From Caecitellus pseudoparvulus (taxonomy: Eukaryota > Bigyra: Bicosoecida), in contig CBFFRQ010000042.1 of NCBI GenBank assembly GCA_965644315.1, positions 434,001 to 498,000 on the forward strand: a stretch of DNA of 64,000 nt, given 5' to 3'. Below are positions 40,569-53,600 of the stretch, piece by piece; positions within the stretch are counted from its first letter, which is position 1, and the number at the start of each line of letters is the position of its first letter. Under the pieces are notes generated by a model. The model had not been told where the DNA came from and ran no database searches. It saw nothing but the letters and a program-made list of their open reading frames with translations. Position numbers and translations under genes: made by a program.

Positions 40569-43500
40569 ATGAAGGCAGCGGCGTTTGGGATCATAAGCGC
40601 AGCTTGCTTCATGCAGCACTTAGCCTATGCTGCCCCATGCCCAGGCATGTGCTCTGGGCACGGTCGATGCGATGGAGGAACAGCAGTGTGCTCGTGCTTT
40701 GCGGGATGGGCTGGCCTAAACTGTGGACAACGTAAGCAGGCTGCTGAGAAGATCAGTGGCCACTTTGGAGCACCCCACTTCCACGCTCACCTTTGCAGGG
40801 CTGTGTCCAAAGTCCCTCCAGTGGTTCGGACCCACAGCAGGCATTGATTCTGTGCACTCTGTCCAGGCTGAGTGTGGCGGCGTCGGCTCTTGCAACAGGG
40901 AGACCGGCGCTTGCAAGTGCCAGGAGGGGTTTTCAGGCGCTGCATGCGAAAAAAGTGAGTGATCGCTCACGTGCGCAGACTTGGACATTGGTGCACTTGG
41001 TCCAAGTCACGTCATCTTGCACCGCAGTGACTTGTCCGGGTGGCTCAAGAACTCCCTGCAGCGGCAATGGCCGATGCGTGTCCATGCGGCGTGCAGGCAA
41101 AGAGAACGACGGAATCGCGACAAGAAGCGATGCAACCTACTCACTATGGGATGCAGACAAGGTGTTTGGTTGCTTGTGCTCTCCTGGCTGGGCAGGCTAT
41201 GATTGTTCACTTCCGTGAGCCCATTCCATGCGCTCGGCTGATCTGCGGCACAAGTGCACACAGCCAGACACACCCTTTGCGCAGGCAATGCCCTTGGGGA
41301 ATAGATCCACTGACACCCGGACAGCCTCAAGCTCAAGAAGTTCAAACCATCGCCTGCCCAGGGACTCTCGCGTCATACCAGGTCTCCTTTTCCGGCTTCC
41401 GGACAGCTGTGCTGCCTGCCACTGCTGACGGGGCCAGTGTGCAAGCTGCTCTCCTGGCCCTACCGAGCATTTCATCAGTTGAAGTTGCCGTAGTAGGCTC
41501 TCCATGCACCTCTCTGGCCGTGACGTTTGGAAATTTCCATGGTGATGCTCCGCCGCTGCATATGTTCGCGGTGCTGAGTTCTGGGGCTGGTTTGAGCGTG
41601 GAAGCCACAGAGCACACAAAGGGAGCAGCATACAGCACGCTTCGCCAAAAAATGACTTGTGGCCTTGAAAGTAGTACCGGGTCCTTTCGGCTCTTCGTGG
41701 GGTCCCCGACAGGTGCTTCCTGGACACCGTTCTTGAGTCCGATGGACTCACCGGCAGACCTCCTGGCGGCTGTGAATTCCGTGTCGTGAGTGCCGTTGCA
41801 AGGCAGGTTGGCCTGCTTTCGAAGGTGGACCGAGGCAAACCTTGTTCCTCCTGTACAGGCTTGTCAGTGGAGTGTCCCTGAGCACGGTGGCAGGGGGGGC
41901 GATGCTTTGCCAGCCTGGCGGCCAAGGTGAGCGTGTCGCCAGCAGAGCTGCACCTGGGCGCTCTCTCATAGCAGCCGCACCAACCACGCAGATACAATCC
42001 TCACCTTTAACGATTGGGGTGCACGAACTCTCATGGCAGAGGGAGCGCGCCCCCGTCAGTCGTTTGTGTGTTCCCTGGGCGTGGACGCGCGTGGGGATCC
42101 TGTGGCATTCCTGGTCGAGTTTGGCGGGGAAACATCTCGCAGCATTCGGCACTCTGCAACTGCAGCCGAGGTCAAGGCACTCTTGGAAGAGCTCCCTGGA
42201 ATCGAGTCCGTAGAAGTCGAGCTGCTTGACTCTGCAGGCAATCCCGTAACAGCTGCCTGCTCCCCTGAGGGACACACAGTGCGTGTGTACCTCCCCAAGC
42301 ATCGCGGGCACGCGCCGCCTGTGTCCGTGCAGATGCCAGCGGGGTCTGCGCCCACCACTGCGGTGGTGGAAGAGCAAGGGCTGTTTCTAGACGATGAAGT
42401 TACCTTCGAGACTGATTTTCAAAAGCCGCGGGAGGTGCAAGTCCTGACCTGCACCTGTGCTGCAGCCTGCAGTGGTGCATTCGTGCTGCGCTGGAGAGGG
42501 AAGGTCACCCAGTTGCTGCAGCATGACTCACCTGTTGCCAGGCAGCATGAAGAGGGCGGCAGTAGCGCCGGGTCAGGGACCGGGTCTTCCTTGCAAGCGC
42601 AGCTGGATGCCATCGCTGGCTTTCAGGTGGTTGAGCGCGTGGACAGGAGCGGGATAGGCACCAGCTTGTGCCAAGACAGCAGCACTGTGCAGTCACACGT
42701 AACATTCCTGCCCACAGCGGGCCCATCCAGCCCAATAACACTTTATAGCTCCAGCGCCTCGCTGTCTCTAAGCATAATCACCGAGTTTGACCCTGGATCG
42801 ATGCTTCAGCAGTGCTCTGGGCGTGGAACCTGCTCGTCTGGCAAGTGCGAGTGCGATGAAGGGTTCATGTCCACTGGCAAGGGAGCCTCGACTGGCAACT
42901 GTGGGCAATACTTTGGCGGCAAGTCATGCCCTGGAACCTTGGGCACCCCACCGGATGAGATTCCCTGCAATGGACATGGGTCGTGCTCGGGCCCCCCGTT
43001 GTTTGAGTGCCAGTGTGCGGATCAGTACGAGGGACATGATTGCGCTCTGCGGCGCTGTCCACGTGGCAGGGCTTGGTTCGACGAAGCCACGAGTGACGAC
43101 CATGGACACAGACTAGCCATTTGCTCAAACAAAGGGATTTGTCAGTCTGCTTCAGGCGTGTGCGCTTGTCAGCCTGGGTTCGAGGGGGCTGCGTGCGAGC
43201 GCCTCGCGTGCCCCGCCAGCGAAGGTGGCGCCTGCGGGCGGGGCGGTCGGTGTGTCTCGCTGGCGGACATCATGGACGCCTGGCGCACGCAGGGAGAAAG
43301 GCCCTTTTCAAGCCCAGAAACAGTCCTTCGGGAAGTGCAGTCCATTCGTTGCGGCCTGGACGGCGTGTCTCTTGGTCAGACTCACTTGCAGCTCGCACTT
43401 GGCGCGGATGTGACTGGCGCTCTTCCTGCATCAGCAACAGCAGCAGAGCTAAAAGGCGCCCTGGAACAACTTCCTTCGATCAGTGGGGTGGCAGTTGGGT

Positions 43501-44732
43501 TGTTCCAGGATGTTGACCTGTCAGTTCCCGCGGCTACAGACGAAGTATGCAGTGCCGCCGGGACATACGCAGCCATCACCTTCACGGGAGCTACGACACC
43601 AGGGCCAGTGCCAGAGCTCAGTACCAGTGATGCTGTTCACATTCAAGTGTCAGAGCACCGACCTGCTTTCGGGGGCCCTGTACAAGTTGTTTCGTGCGTT
43701 GATGCAGGGGCATTGTCAGGCACGTACACTCTTTCGTGGGGAGGGGCATCCACGGTAGCCCTCCCTGCAAGTGGTGTGCTTGACCCAGCCCTTTCCGTGG
43801 AAGAGGAGGTTGCCACTGCTATCGAAGCACTACCGGGGGCTGGGAACGTTGATGTGACGCTGATTCAAGGCAGCGATGCGACCGGACTTCCGCGTACAAC
43901 AGGCGCTGCATGCTCCACAGCCCCCGGCACCTCGATCCTTGTGCAGTTTCAGCAGCCTTCCCTGCACCACACGAAAATACCACTTCTCTCTGCAAGCAGC
44001 ACTGGATCTGTGTCAGTCACTGTGTCTTGGGTGCAGCAGTCGCAGTGGGCCTCTTACGGGAAGCGCGACCCGGCCAACGCGTCTGTTTGGGATGCATCCA
44101 AGCTTCAGGGATGCGTTTGCGGTTCACAACCGTTCGGAAACTCGTCAAGTTGGACAGGAGATGCATTTCAGTCGCATGGAATTGCTTGTGAAGAACAGCA
44201 ATGCCCGTGGGGAGTGAATCCTAGGGTGCCAGCCGTTCTCCCGCTGCAACATGACCCACAGCGGCAGCTGGAACAACAAACCATCACATGTACCGGCACG
44301 AGCGGTTCATTCAAGCTCCGGTTTCGTGGGCAGGAATCAACGGAAGCCGTCGACTCTGCTGACTCAAGTGCAGCCCTTGAAAGTGTGCTGGAGTCTCTCA
44401 GTTCCATTGGAGCAGTGGATGTGCAGTGCTCAGCAAGCACGGTGTGCGCTGGGGGGGCTGGGGTGAAGTGTGTTGTTTCTTTCCTGACTGAGCTTGGAGA
44501 CTTGCCCCAGCTGCAGGTTCTGCCGGCCGCGGGCGACGGCACCGGTCGCGCGCTGTCCCTCAAAGTCTGGGAGACTCAGAAGGGCAGCGGGCAAGTGGAG
44601 CCATGCTCCGGACGAGGCACGTGTCAAACTTCCCCCAGCCAATCCAGGTGCGACTGCTTGGCAGGCTACGCAAGCAGTGGAGGTCCAGGGGTCCTTGGTG
44701 CAAGAGGCGACTGCGGGTATCAGCTCAAGTAG
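40569..44732 (+). CDS. Secreted EGF-like and repeated beta-module protein
   Basis: Six exons (40569-40731, 40799-40954, 41028-41214, 41285-41785, 41859-41926, 41992-44732) join in phase to 1271 residues. A signal peptide (MKAAAFGIISAACFMQHLAYA) precedes EGF-like units such as CSGHGRCDGGTAVCSCFAGW, CNRETGACKCQEGFSGAAC and CACQPGFEGAAC. Between them lie about seven copies of a module of about 100 residues that begins with an aromatic/hydrophobic Q-x-I/V-x-C strand (QTIACPGT, QSIRCGLD, QVVSCVDA, QTITCTGT), has FxLxFxG, and ends in a helix plus strand pattern (ALLALPSISSVEVAVV, ALEQLPSISGVAVGLF). Similar EGF/module proteins occur in stramenopile and haptophyte genomes from general knowledge. No membrane anchor is seen at the end, so it is probably secreted or cell-surface matrix. 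Confidence 0.85.
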
Positions 44733-44781
44733 CTCTGCCAGCAGCACGAGCGCACCGCGGTCTAGTCGACAAGATTGCTCT

Positions 44782-47700
44782 TTACCCAAGAAGTGTATCC
44801 AGCATGAGGGAAACATCAGATTCCTCCACAGTCGCAGATGGCTCAGAAGGCTGGGCTGAGCCTCCCGCAGCAGCCAAGAGGGGAGAGGGGTCCTGGTGCA
44901 GTTCTACAGCAGCCAAAGCCAGCTTCACGTGGGCAGGCAGGGTCACACGATGCATGCCTTCCAGCAAAGCATCGGGAGTCACCACAGACCAGGCGTCAAC
45001 GACTGCACTCCCACTAGTAGCAGACGATGCATGGCCAGCCCCATCACTCAAGGGCCCCACTGGCAGCTGTCCTAGACACGCGGTGTGAGGGCTAGGAACT
45101 GCGCCCGAAGAAGGAGGGGCACGCTGAATGCACGTCGATAGTCTGCCTGCCGTCACGGTGCCTGGGCTTACGGTCAACACTTGGCTTATGTGGTCAAAAT
45201 CACCCTGGAGCAAGCTCGGCTGCAGCAGCTGCAGCAAGGCCAAAGTTGCCGCGTACAAAGCTGGTGCACCATTCACAAGGAAAGCATCAACACACGGCAT
45301 GGCAATGTGCAGAGGGAGCGCTCGCAGAAACAGCGTGGTGAACCAGCCAAAGAGGAAGAGCTTGCAATCAAAAGCCTCGCGTCGAAAGTGAAGAGCCAGG
45401 TGTGGCAGCAAACAATGGAGTGCTTCTGAGAACACTGCACAGTGCCGCTCGAGCATTTTTCCATCTGCCCGCAAAAGGGCCAACAGCGTTGGCTGGCGAG
45501 TCAGAGCCAGCAGCAGCTGCAAGGAGCCGACTGCGTCGGGGGCCACCAAGCAACAAGCTGAAGCGAGGTACGACAGCCCTTGTGCATATCCAGTGTCAGT
45601 GTCTGCAGCAGCAAAGGCCAGTAGAACGCGGCGGAGTTGCTCATGCAACGGGCAGCTTCGGTCATCGAAGATGCCACAGCCGCGGAGTGTCCGCACAACG
45701 TCTCGCTGAATGAGCTCTACCAAAGCAGTCTCTGGAGCAACGGAAGCAGGGGTTGATCCCGACCCACCTGTGCCTGTTCCCGCGAAGCTGCTGGACCGTT
45801 CACGTCGGCGGGCGCACTGTGCTGGACTTGGCTCAGCTGCATGTGTCTGGGAGCCTGGCGCTTCGGCTTGGGCAGACTGCAAGAGTGCATCGAAGTCGGC
45901 CTTGTCCCTGACGTGTAGAGCAGCGGCTACTGATGGAGGGTGTATGCTTGGTTGGTGCCGACAAAACAAGTGTCTCTGGCTGTGGGATGAGAGAGCTCTG
46001 CCTTGGTGGCTCGGCTGTCCGGCCGGCTGGGGGGCCGGCGGTGCGAGGTGTCCTCCCAGCAGCCACGGTGCGTCGCTGAAGAGTTGGAGCATGCACCGCC
46101 ACACTTCCCACCTCAAAGACTGCTGTACACAGGCTTGCTTGAGCAGTTCTCGCGCCAATGTGACTTGCTCGGCAACACGAGCGCCTTCTGGAGTGCCTGG
46201 TGTCAAGGCCCGATGCTGCATCCACTGCAGCCCAGTGCCGCTCTTTACCAGCGCCACCCAATCGGACCAGGTTCGAAGGCCAGTCACACCAAAATCCAAG
46301 CGTAGTGCAGGGAGCGCCAGCGCCGATGCTCCGTCCCTCGCTGCGTGCACAGATTCAGGCACTCTAGAACGCGAGCGAGGGCTGTCTGGCGAAAGCGGGG
46401 AAGCTACGGCACTGGGGGTAGGTCCACCTGCCAAGCTACCTTCGGCGCAAGCACCGTGCATGTCCAACTCAATGCACGGAGCTGGTTTCAGCACGAAGTG
46501 GTTCTCGCTACCGCTTGAGTGTGAATATGCGGTGTGGTGCGCCAAGAGCAGCGGAGGGGATGTGGCCAGCACCGACACACCGTGGGCAGGGAGCCAAGCA
46601 GTCGGGAATGACCCTGAAGCATCCATGCCTGGGTGGATGATGGTTCCACTGCATGGCTTTGTGGTGTCCCAGTGCAGGACACACCCACAGGCTGTGCAGG
46701 CGACGACATGCTCCCCTGCAACTGCGAACTGCGTGATAGCAGGCCAGCAGGCCCCCCTTCCCTGATGATAAAGAATGTCTTGGTCACTATCAGACTGCCA
46801 AGGTGCGTTCGGATACGCCAGACATCTTGCATGCACAGCGAAGCGGGAAGGGCCATCGGTGCAGGCTGACATCCTTCGGGCGCATGCGGCCAGGCTCGCG
46901 CGCGACACAAACCATAGCCCATGCTGGACATCTTGCAGAACGACATCCCCCTCCGGTGACGTTGCAACTTGCACCCAAGGACCGGGTCTCACTTCAGCCA
47001 GACCAGGGAGGCCTGCCTGTGGTTCCACATCAACGAGGAAGAACGTCCAAGGGCCACGTGGGCCACTCGGTTGCCGGTTCTGAGCTGCACCCGAAGCACT
47101 CGATGGGCGCTGTCGAGACGCTGGAATGATGCGCGGCTGCTGTGCGCCTAGCAACGAGCCAGGTGGAGAGGAGGTGAGGGAGGGCGATCCAGCGCTAGCT
47201 GGCTCCGTGTCAGCGCGCGTTCGTGCGTGCCCAGCACCAGGCCGGAGCCCCAGGTCAGTCTGGGTGCCTGGAAGCTCGTAAGCTGCCACAAGCAGACTTC
47301 GACAGGCAGATGCGGGCAAGGCAAGGAAGATGCCAATGCCCGGCGTGGATGCGCCGCCGAGCGCCTGCACGGTTGTTGCGGCAATGTCACGAACATGAGG
47401 TGCACCCGCCCCGGCGGACAGGGAGAGGCGGCACGGGTGAAACGTGGGTTGCCAAAGGGGCAAGTCAGAATGCACACTAGGGCGGTGAAGGGAATGACAC
47501 GCTGCAGCGTGCAGCGAGCCAGTGGACGTCATGGCCAGCGTGTGTGTGGGGGAGCTGGCTACCTTGCACACGAAGGATTTGGCGCGAGGAAGGCCTGAAG
47601 CCTGCACAACAGGGCACGGCCCAGAGGGCACTGACTGGCTGAGGCTCGGCTTCCACGCCAGTACTTGCCCGATGCGGTTTGTAGCCCATGCCAAATGCTG

Positions 47701-48332
47701 AGTGTAAGATACGCAGTGAAGCGCTCGATCAGGGTCTTGCAAGATGCGCGGAAAGCAAGCTTCGCGGGCGAACCCCCTCGCAAGCGCTGAAGCAAGTTCC
47801 TGGGGAGCGTTTGGGTGCCCCTGTGCGAGCTGCGCCCACACTGCTTCCGGGGTCAGGCTGGCGTCACCAAGCGGGGTGGTGACACCAACCACTCCAGGGC
47901 GAATCTGTGACATCTTGGCACACCACACTTCCCCACAATCAATGCTGATGGCGCCGCTGCCAGGGATTGCCCACGCTGAAACGGAAGGCTGATTTGTCCG
48001 CGTATCCAGGTGACAGGCACGAGCTGCTAGCAGGTACTTGATCATGCTCAGGCTCTCAGAGATGCGTTGCTGCGCTTGGAGCAGGGAATCCCCGATGCGG
48101 ATGCTTGCAGCAGTCCCCAGCGCATTTTGTTGCGCGTCGTGCTCCCGCACTGTATCTGCTGCCCCTCGAAGGTTTTCCAGCAGCGCTGCTGACTGGTCCT
48201 CTACGTGTCCTTTCAGCACCACTATCTGTGACGCCACAAAGTGCGCACCATGAGTTTCAGCCGCGTTTCAGCAGACTCCGCGGTGCATACCTGGTGGGCC
48301 AAGAATTCGTGCAGGCTCTGCACTTCAAGCAT
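44782..48332 (-). CDS. TBC-domain Rab GTPase-activating protein with possible beta-propeller N-terminus
   Basis: Exons 48332-48291 and 48225-44782 join in phase (donor GTATGC) giving MLEVQSLHEFLAHQ continuous with IVVLKGHVEDQSAALLENLR; total 1161 residues. The long exon has no ATG at its beginning, which requires this or another leader exon. The first 100 residues are coiled coil. The middle (about 46500-47900) has repeated short strands such as PWVQVATSPEGDVVLQDVQ and HVVACTACGCVLHWDTT, resembling tectonin or RCC1-like propeller blades. The TBC domain spans about 46100-45100 with a Pro/Ser insertion: SLRWEVWRCML, the Arg finger in LIQRDVVRTLRGCGIF, the Gln finger in YAQGLSYLASACCLV, and FFGWF-like KLFLFGWFTTLFLRALPL. 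Both catalytic fingers are intact, so it should stimulate Rab GTP hydrolysis. Confidence 0.82.
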
Positions 48333-48771
48333 GATGTTCGCGAAAATGCCACAGCAAACCTTCGGTGAGGAACTCTGTTGGAGCTGTGCACCCGAAAGGC
48401 GTGAGAGGGCGCCGTTTGAACCACTCCCTCTCTGACATGCAGCTCCACTCAGCACACCCCCACAGGCAGGTCACCCAGAGGTCAGGCTTGACAAGGCAAG
48501 ATGGCAAAGGTCGAGATCCAGAAAAGCGTGATGGCCGCCAAGCACATAAGGCGTTTTTGCTTTTGGATGGCCTAGCTTCTGTGCCAAGCTTGCTGCCTCG
48601 CGCAGCCCGTGCCCGAAGCCTCGTCCGCCAAAACCAACTCACCGAACACTGGGGCGCATTCGGGGCGATTCAGAGAAGTGCCCCTTCACGTTTTGACCCG
48701 ATCTTGTCCTTGTCACACTCCTTTGTCTCTGTGTGCATGTGTGCTGGCTTTGCTGCTCAATTTCCGCGGAC
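48333..48771. promoter_or_regulatory. Divergent region between TBC and DHHC-family genes
   Basis: The 439 bp separate opposing starts and may include further leader exon sequence of the TBC gene, whose frame is open to about 48455. No RNA gene or repeat was seen. Confidence 0.4.
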
Positions 48772-50383
48772 ATGGCGGCGCCTTCGCCGTCGCAGGCAAG
48801 CGCTGCGAGGCAGGCACAGCTGCCAGCACTGATGAAGAATGCCATGCGATACGGAAATCTTGTGCTTGGGCCGCTCCTTGTTGTGGTCGCGCTGGTCCTC
48901 TTTGGCCTGTGTACATATGGCAGCTTCGTTGCCACGGCGCCGGTTGTTGTTACGGTGTGGTCTTGGCAGGTGCGTTTGGGCGGCATTGATGCCAGTGCAT
49001 TCGCCAGGGCATCCACACAGGCATTTATCACGGCTTCGCAGTGGTGGTTACTTGTGCTGATTGGGCTGGGCATGCTGTCGAACGCGCTGTTCAACTACTT
49101 CGCCTGCCTGTTGACCCCTCCTGTGGGTACTGCGCACGCCCCCACACTGCAGCCGTGAACTCAAGCGAACCTCCACCACATCGATGTACTACACAGGGGT
49201 GCCCTAGCTTGGTGGTCACTGCCAGTGGAGGTGCAGGGTTGGCTTCCGGTACAGCCCAAAGCCCGCCCCAGCAGCCAGCCACTTGCAGGAAGTGTGGACA
49301 CTTCAAGCCCAAGCGTGCCCACCATGACAGCGTCTCCGACCAGTGTGTCATGCGTTTTGACCACTACTGCCCTTGGTTGTTCAACGCGATCGGTTTCAAG
49401 TGCGTGGGCTTGGATGCCATGTGGTTCGTGGAGCAAACCCAACACCGGTCTCTCGCCCTCCTCCTGTTCGCAGCAACTACAAATACTTCTATCTTTTCTT
49501 GATGTGGCTGTGGGCAGTATGTGTATTCTGTTCGGCACTGGCAGCCCCGGCATTCCTTTTGCGGGTGTACGCCTTGTCTTCCAAGGCACACACCATATAC
49601 CCTGAGGATGGTGGGGCAGGGTCATCTGGCGTTGAGGCAGGCGCCATTCTGCCTTGGGTATCTCGCAAGGCTGCTGCCAGGTTGTCGTTGTTTTGTTTTG
49701 TCATTCCTCTGGCAGTTGGCTTGGCAGTCGGCTTGCTGCTGGCCTGGCACACGTTCTTAATCGCCACCAATCAAACCACGGTTGAATGGTACGCGAACGC
49801 CACCAAGTCGCAGTCTGCCGCTTCCAGCCGGCAACGTCTACATGCACAGCTCCAGGACACCCACGAGTTCAACCTGGGCTTGGCGACAAACTGGTCCCTA
49901 GTCTTCGGTGTCAAGCCCTGGGACCTCCGTTGGCTGCTTCCGTCCATGGCACCGCCACCCGGGAATGGCGTGGAGTACCCCACTGCGCAAGAACCAAGCC
50001 TCTTGCGGCACCAGCTAGGTGCTTGGAACAAAGCATACGGTACCAGTCTTGCAGCGTACATTTATGGCATTCCACGTGAAGCTGGGACCTCGGCCACGCG
50101 CGACAGGGTAGGCCCAGTGGACGAAGAGTCTCAGCCGCTTGTGGCAGCCGAAGCAGGTACAGTGCACCATCGCCTGCACGGTGAATCAAGGGAAGTGGAA
50201 ACTGCAGACTTGCTTTGGGGGGCGGCGTTGCCTTTGCCCCCTGTCGCGTACCAGCTTACAGAGCACGCGGCCAATGCGGGGTACACTCGCCTCGCGGCAC
50301 CCTCCCTTGCCTTTTCACGTTTGTACTGCAAGCAAGTGGGCTGCAAGGCAGTGAAGGCTGGTCGCAGCTCGGCGCATCCCTAA
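48772..50383 (+). CDS. DHHC-family palmitoyltransferase with degenerate Cys-rich domain (DHYC)
   Basis: Exons 48772-49122, 49197-49399 and 49474-50383 join to 487 residues; the first junction builds the conserved TPPG (normally TDPG) after helix 2, the second builds GFNNYKYFYLF after the catalytic motif. Four membrane helices are evident (LVLGPLLVVVALVLFGL, WWLLVLIGLGMLSNALF, YLFLMWLWAVCVFCSALA, FCFVIPLAVGLAVGLLLA), and the TTxE motif is present as NQTTVEWY. The Cys-rich domain reads CRKCGHFKPKRAHHDSVS and DQCVMRFDHYCPW. DHYC still holds the nucleophilic Cys, as in the active yeast Akr1, but two zinc ligands of the usual HHCSxC are Asp and Ser, and NNCVG has become FNAIG. Activity is therefore uncertain. 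The long C-terminal tail is cytosolic and of unknown role. Confidence 0.82.
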
Positions 50384-50677
50384 ATTGGGTAGAGGGATGC
50401 GGAATTGACTCTTGGTGGCGCTCCATGCCCTGCTTTGGTCAGCGTACACCAATTCACAAAGCAACCAATTCGTTCGTACCCCCGGTATCAACTTGGCGAG
50501 AACAGTTCAGCAGACCTTGCTTCTGGGCAGTCTCCGCCAGGCGTGGCACGCTTGAGCTAGCGGCCGGCCAGCGCCAATCAAGACCACGCGCCATTCGTCT
50601 CTCGGCGTGCGCAGACGCTTGGTCAGAGTCACGCAGCCCAACAAGGGTTCGCGGACTTCTCAAACTTTAGAGCAGCC

Positions 50678-53600
50678 ATGGCATCAAAGCGTGGCGCGCC
50701 GGCGCCATCTGACAATGGTGTCAAGGCGCTGGTGACATCTATTCGAAAACGCAAGAACTTCAGGCAGATGGCGAGCTACTCAGTGCAGTGCCTGGTGAAG
50801 CTCATAACGCCCCCGGCAGTTGGATGGGAGGACAACTTGAAAGTGGCTTTCGATGCTGGTATGTGTCGTTCCTGGTGGCGTGTCCTTGCCGTTGGCTGAA
50901 AGCGTGGTGTGACTCTCGCACTTCCACCACGCCAACTCAACTGGTACAATGCCCCTGCTCTGAGCATTCACAAACCAACGCCCCCCACAGGTGCTTTGGA
51001 TGCCATTACTGCTGTGCTGGATCAGCATGCTGGGGACAGTGCCATCATGGCTGCTGCAACGCAGAGCCTTCGGAGCATGGCAACTGTGCCCCAGTACGCT
51101 GCAGCGATCGTGAAGTCAGGCTGCATGATGTCCTTGATGGAGAGTGTTGCAGCAAATCCGACAGCGGAGAGTGTTCCTGATGTTCTTGGAGTGTTCTCCA
51201 ATGTGTCACTCCATGCACCGGAGCTGTTGTTGGAAGCTGGTGCTGTGGATGTTTGCGCCAAGCTCATCGAGGCAACGGTGGGCTCTCCAGCCGCAGGGTC
51301 TGTCACCGCCGCGTGTGTACGGGTGTTGGAGCGCCTGAATCGCGTTCCAGGTGCCTCGCTTTTGGTGCAAGCGAGCGGGATTGTGCCGACCCTGCTTTCC
51401 AGCCTCGCGACTGAACCCAGTGGAGGTGACACTGAGGGCGACGTTGCCGAGCCGATCCTCAGGCTGCTGGACCGCATGTGCCGGGACCCGACACTCGCTA
51501 CCTACGTACGGGATGAGTGCCACGGACTTCCACAAATATCTGCGGCCCTAGCGAGCATCAAAGGCTCGGAGGCAGCCCACCGCATCGGTGGACGTCTCCT
51601 GACGAAGTTGGCTGCGGGCAACATTGCAGAGCTCGTGCGGCAGCTGAAGGACACCAGTGATGTGGCTGAAAGCGAGTACCTGTCAAAGCTTTTGGCCAAC
51701 TTGGCCATGGAAGACGAAACAGCAGAGAAAATTGTCGCTTCGGGTGGCACGGCGGCCCTGGTGCGTTGCCTGGCAGTGCCAGCGACTTCCGTGGTTGCAG
51801 CTTGCGCAACTTGCATTGAGCGAGTGGCAAAGACGTCAGCGGACAACGTTGCTCACTTGGCAGCTGAGGGTGCGCTCCCTTCGCTGCTTGATGCTCTCAA
51901 GGCCAAAACCTGCGATGCCACAGTGGCGTCCAGTGCCCTGCAGGCCATCGTCACACTGCTTCGCGGGGATTTGGATGGCGCTCAACTTGCAGACCTGATC
52001 GCGTCTGACGGGGACCAGTGCATTCTGACAGTGCTGAAGCAGCACCAAGACGCGGAAAGTGCTGTTGCTGCTGGTTTGAGCCTGCTCGATGCAATGGCAA
52101 TCGCCGACTTTGACTTGGGCAAGTTGCTGGAGCATGAGTTGCTCGAGCTCGTGCTGGAGTGCGCAGCCAAGCACGTGCGCAGTGAGCGCGTGCAGGTAGC
52201 TGCGACCCGGGTATTCAACTACCTCTGCTGCAACGAGGACAACGCGGAGGGTCTTCATGCACTGGGCGCGGGGGAACATGTGCTGGCTTTGCTGGACGAG
52301 GGTGCCTCCACAGAGCTCGCGGGCTCCTGTCTGCACCTGCTCGCGTCCCTCGCGCTTCTCCCGCAGACGAGAAGGACCATGCAGGGCGAAGCGAGCATGG
52401 CAAGCATACTGAAGACCATGTCTGCTTGCAGTGAGGATGCCGCAATCTTGCAAGAGGGTCGCACGCTGCTGTCCCTGCTAGCTGACGAGGGTGTTGTCAG
52501 CCGGGTACTGGCTTCCCTGCCGCGGCTGACAGCCGCGGCCACACGCTCTGGTGGATCAGAAACTGCCTCTGTTGCGCTCACTACCGCCTTTCAGCAACTG
52601 TCAGCCTTTGCCTTGGTGCCTGACCACACGCACTTGATCGTGGGGGACGGCAGCGGTGCCGTGTCGGCGGTGGCTGAGAGCCTGCAACAAGTATCCAGCA
52701 CCAAACGCATGCTGGGCCGAAGCAAAGCCGTGGAAGCTGCCTGTCAGGGCCTATCTGTCATTGCCAAGAGTGTCATTGAGGACAGGGAGGCGTTCGCTGC
52801 AGCGACGTTGGGATCTGGGGCCTTGCAGGCCACTGCGGCCGCAGTGAAGGCACACCCCAAAGACAAGGCAGGGGTCAGTGCCGCCATGCGCTTCATTGAA
52901 ATTGCCACCGACGATGTTAGCATTGCATCTGCCTTCAGGGAGAATGGTGGCATCGACACCTGCGTGAACTGCCTACGAGTGCATCCAGTGGACTGTGCCT
53001 GCGTGCTTCCATGTCTCCGCTCCCTGTTGAAGTTTGCTGGCACAGAGGAGGGCTGCCTTGCGGTTGCGAGGCAAGGAGGCACCAGGCAGGTGCTGGCAAC
53101 TCTAAAGGCCAACCAGCCGGAGCCTGACTCCCCCCTTCGCCGAAGATGTATTGAGCTATGCCTGGCGATCATTCAGCGAGTTGCAGAGCTGCCGGAGGGC
53201 GGCGAGCTTCTCATGAAGCAAGGGAGCCTAGACGTGGTGTTGGATGCTGCTGGCGGGCTTGGCACAGACTCTGCAGCAGCTCGAGCAGCCAGCCGTGCTC
53301 TCTCGCACTTACTTGATGGAGAAGACGTTCGGCGCGCAGTCGAGGCTTCAGAGGCCATGGCAGCATCGGCGGCGCGCAACATCAAACATGCCGAGGGCGC
53401 GACCCAGCTGCTACAGGGCATTCGCAGGCTTGGGCACATGTCCACCGTTCCAGAACACTGTGACAGCATCGTCAAATCAGGCGGTGTCAGTCACATTGCC
53501 GGCATCCTGGAGGTGGCACTGCACAAGTGTGACGACAAAGCAGTCCAGAACGAGGTGGTGGAGGGTGCCATGGCAGCGCTGGCCAACCTCGCCATGGGTT

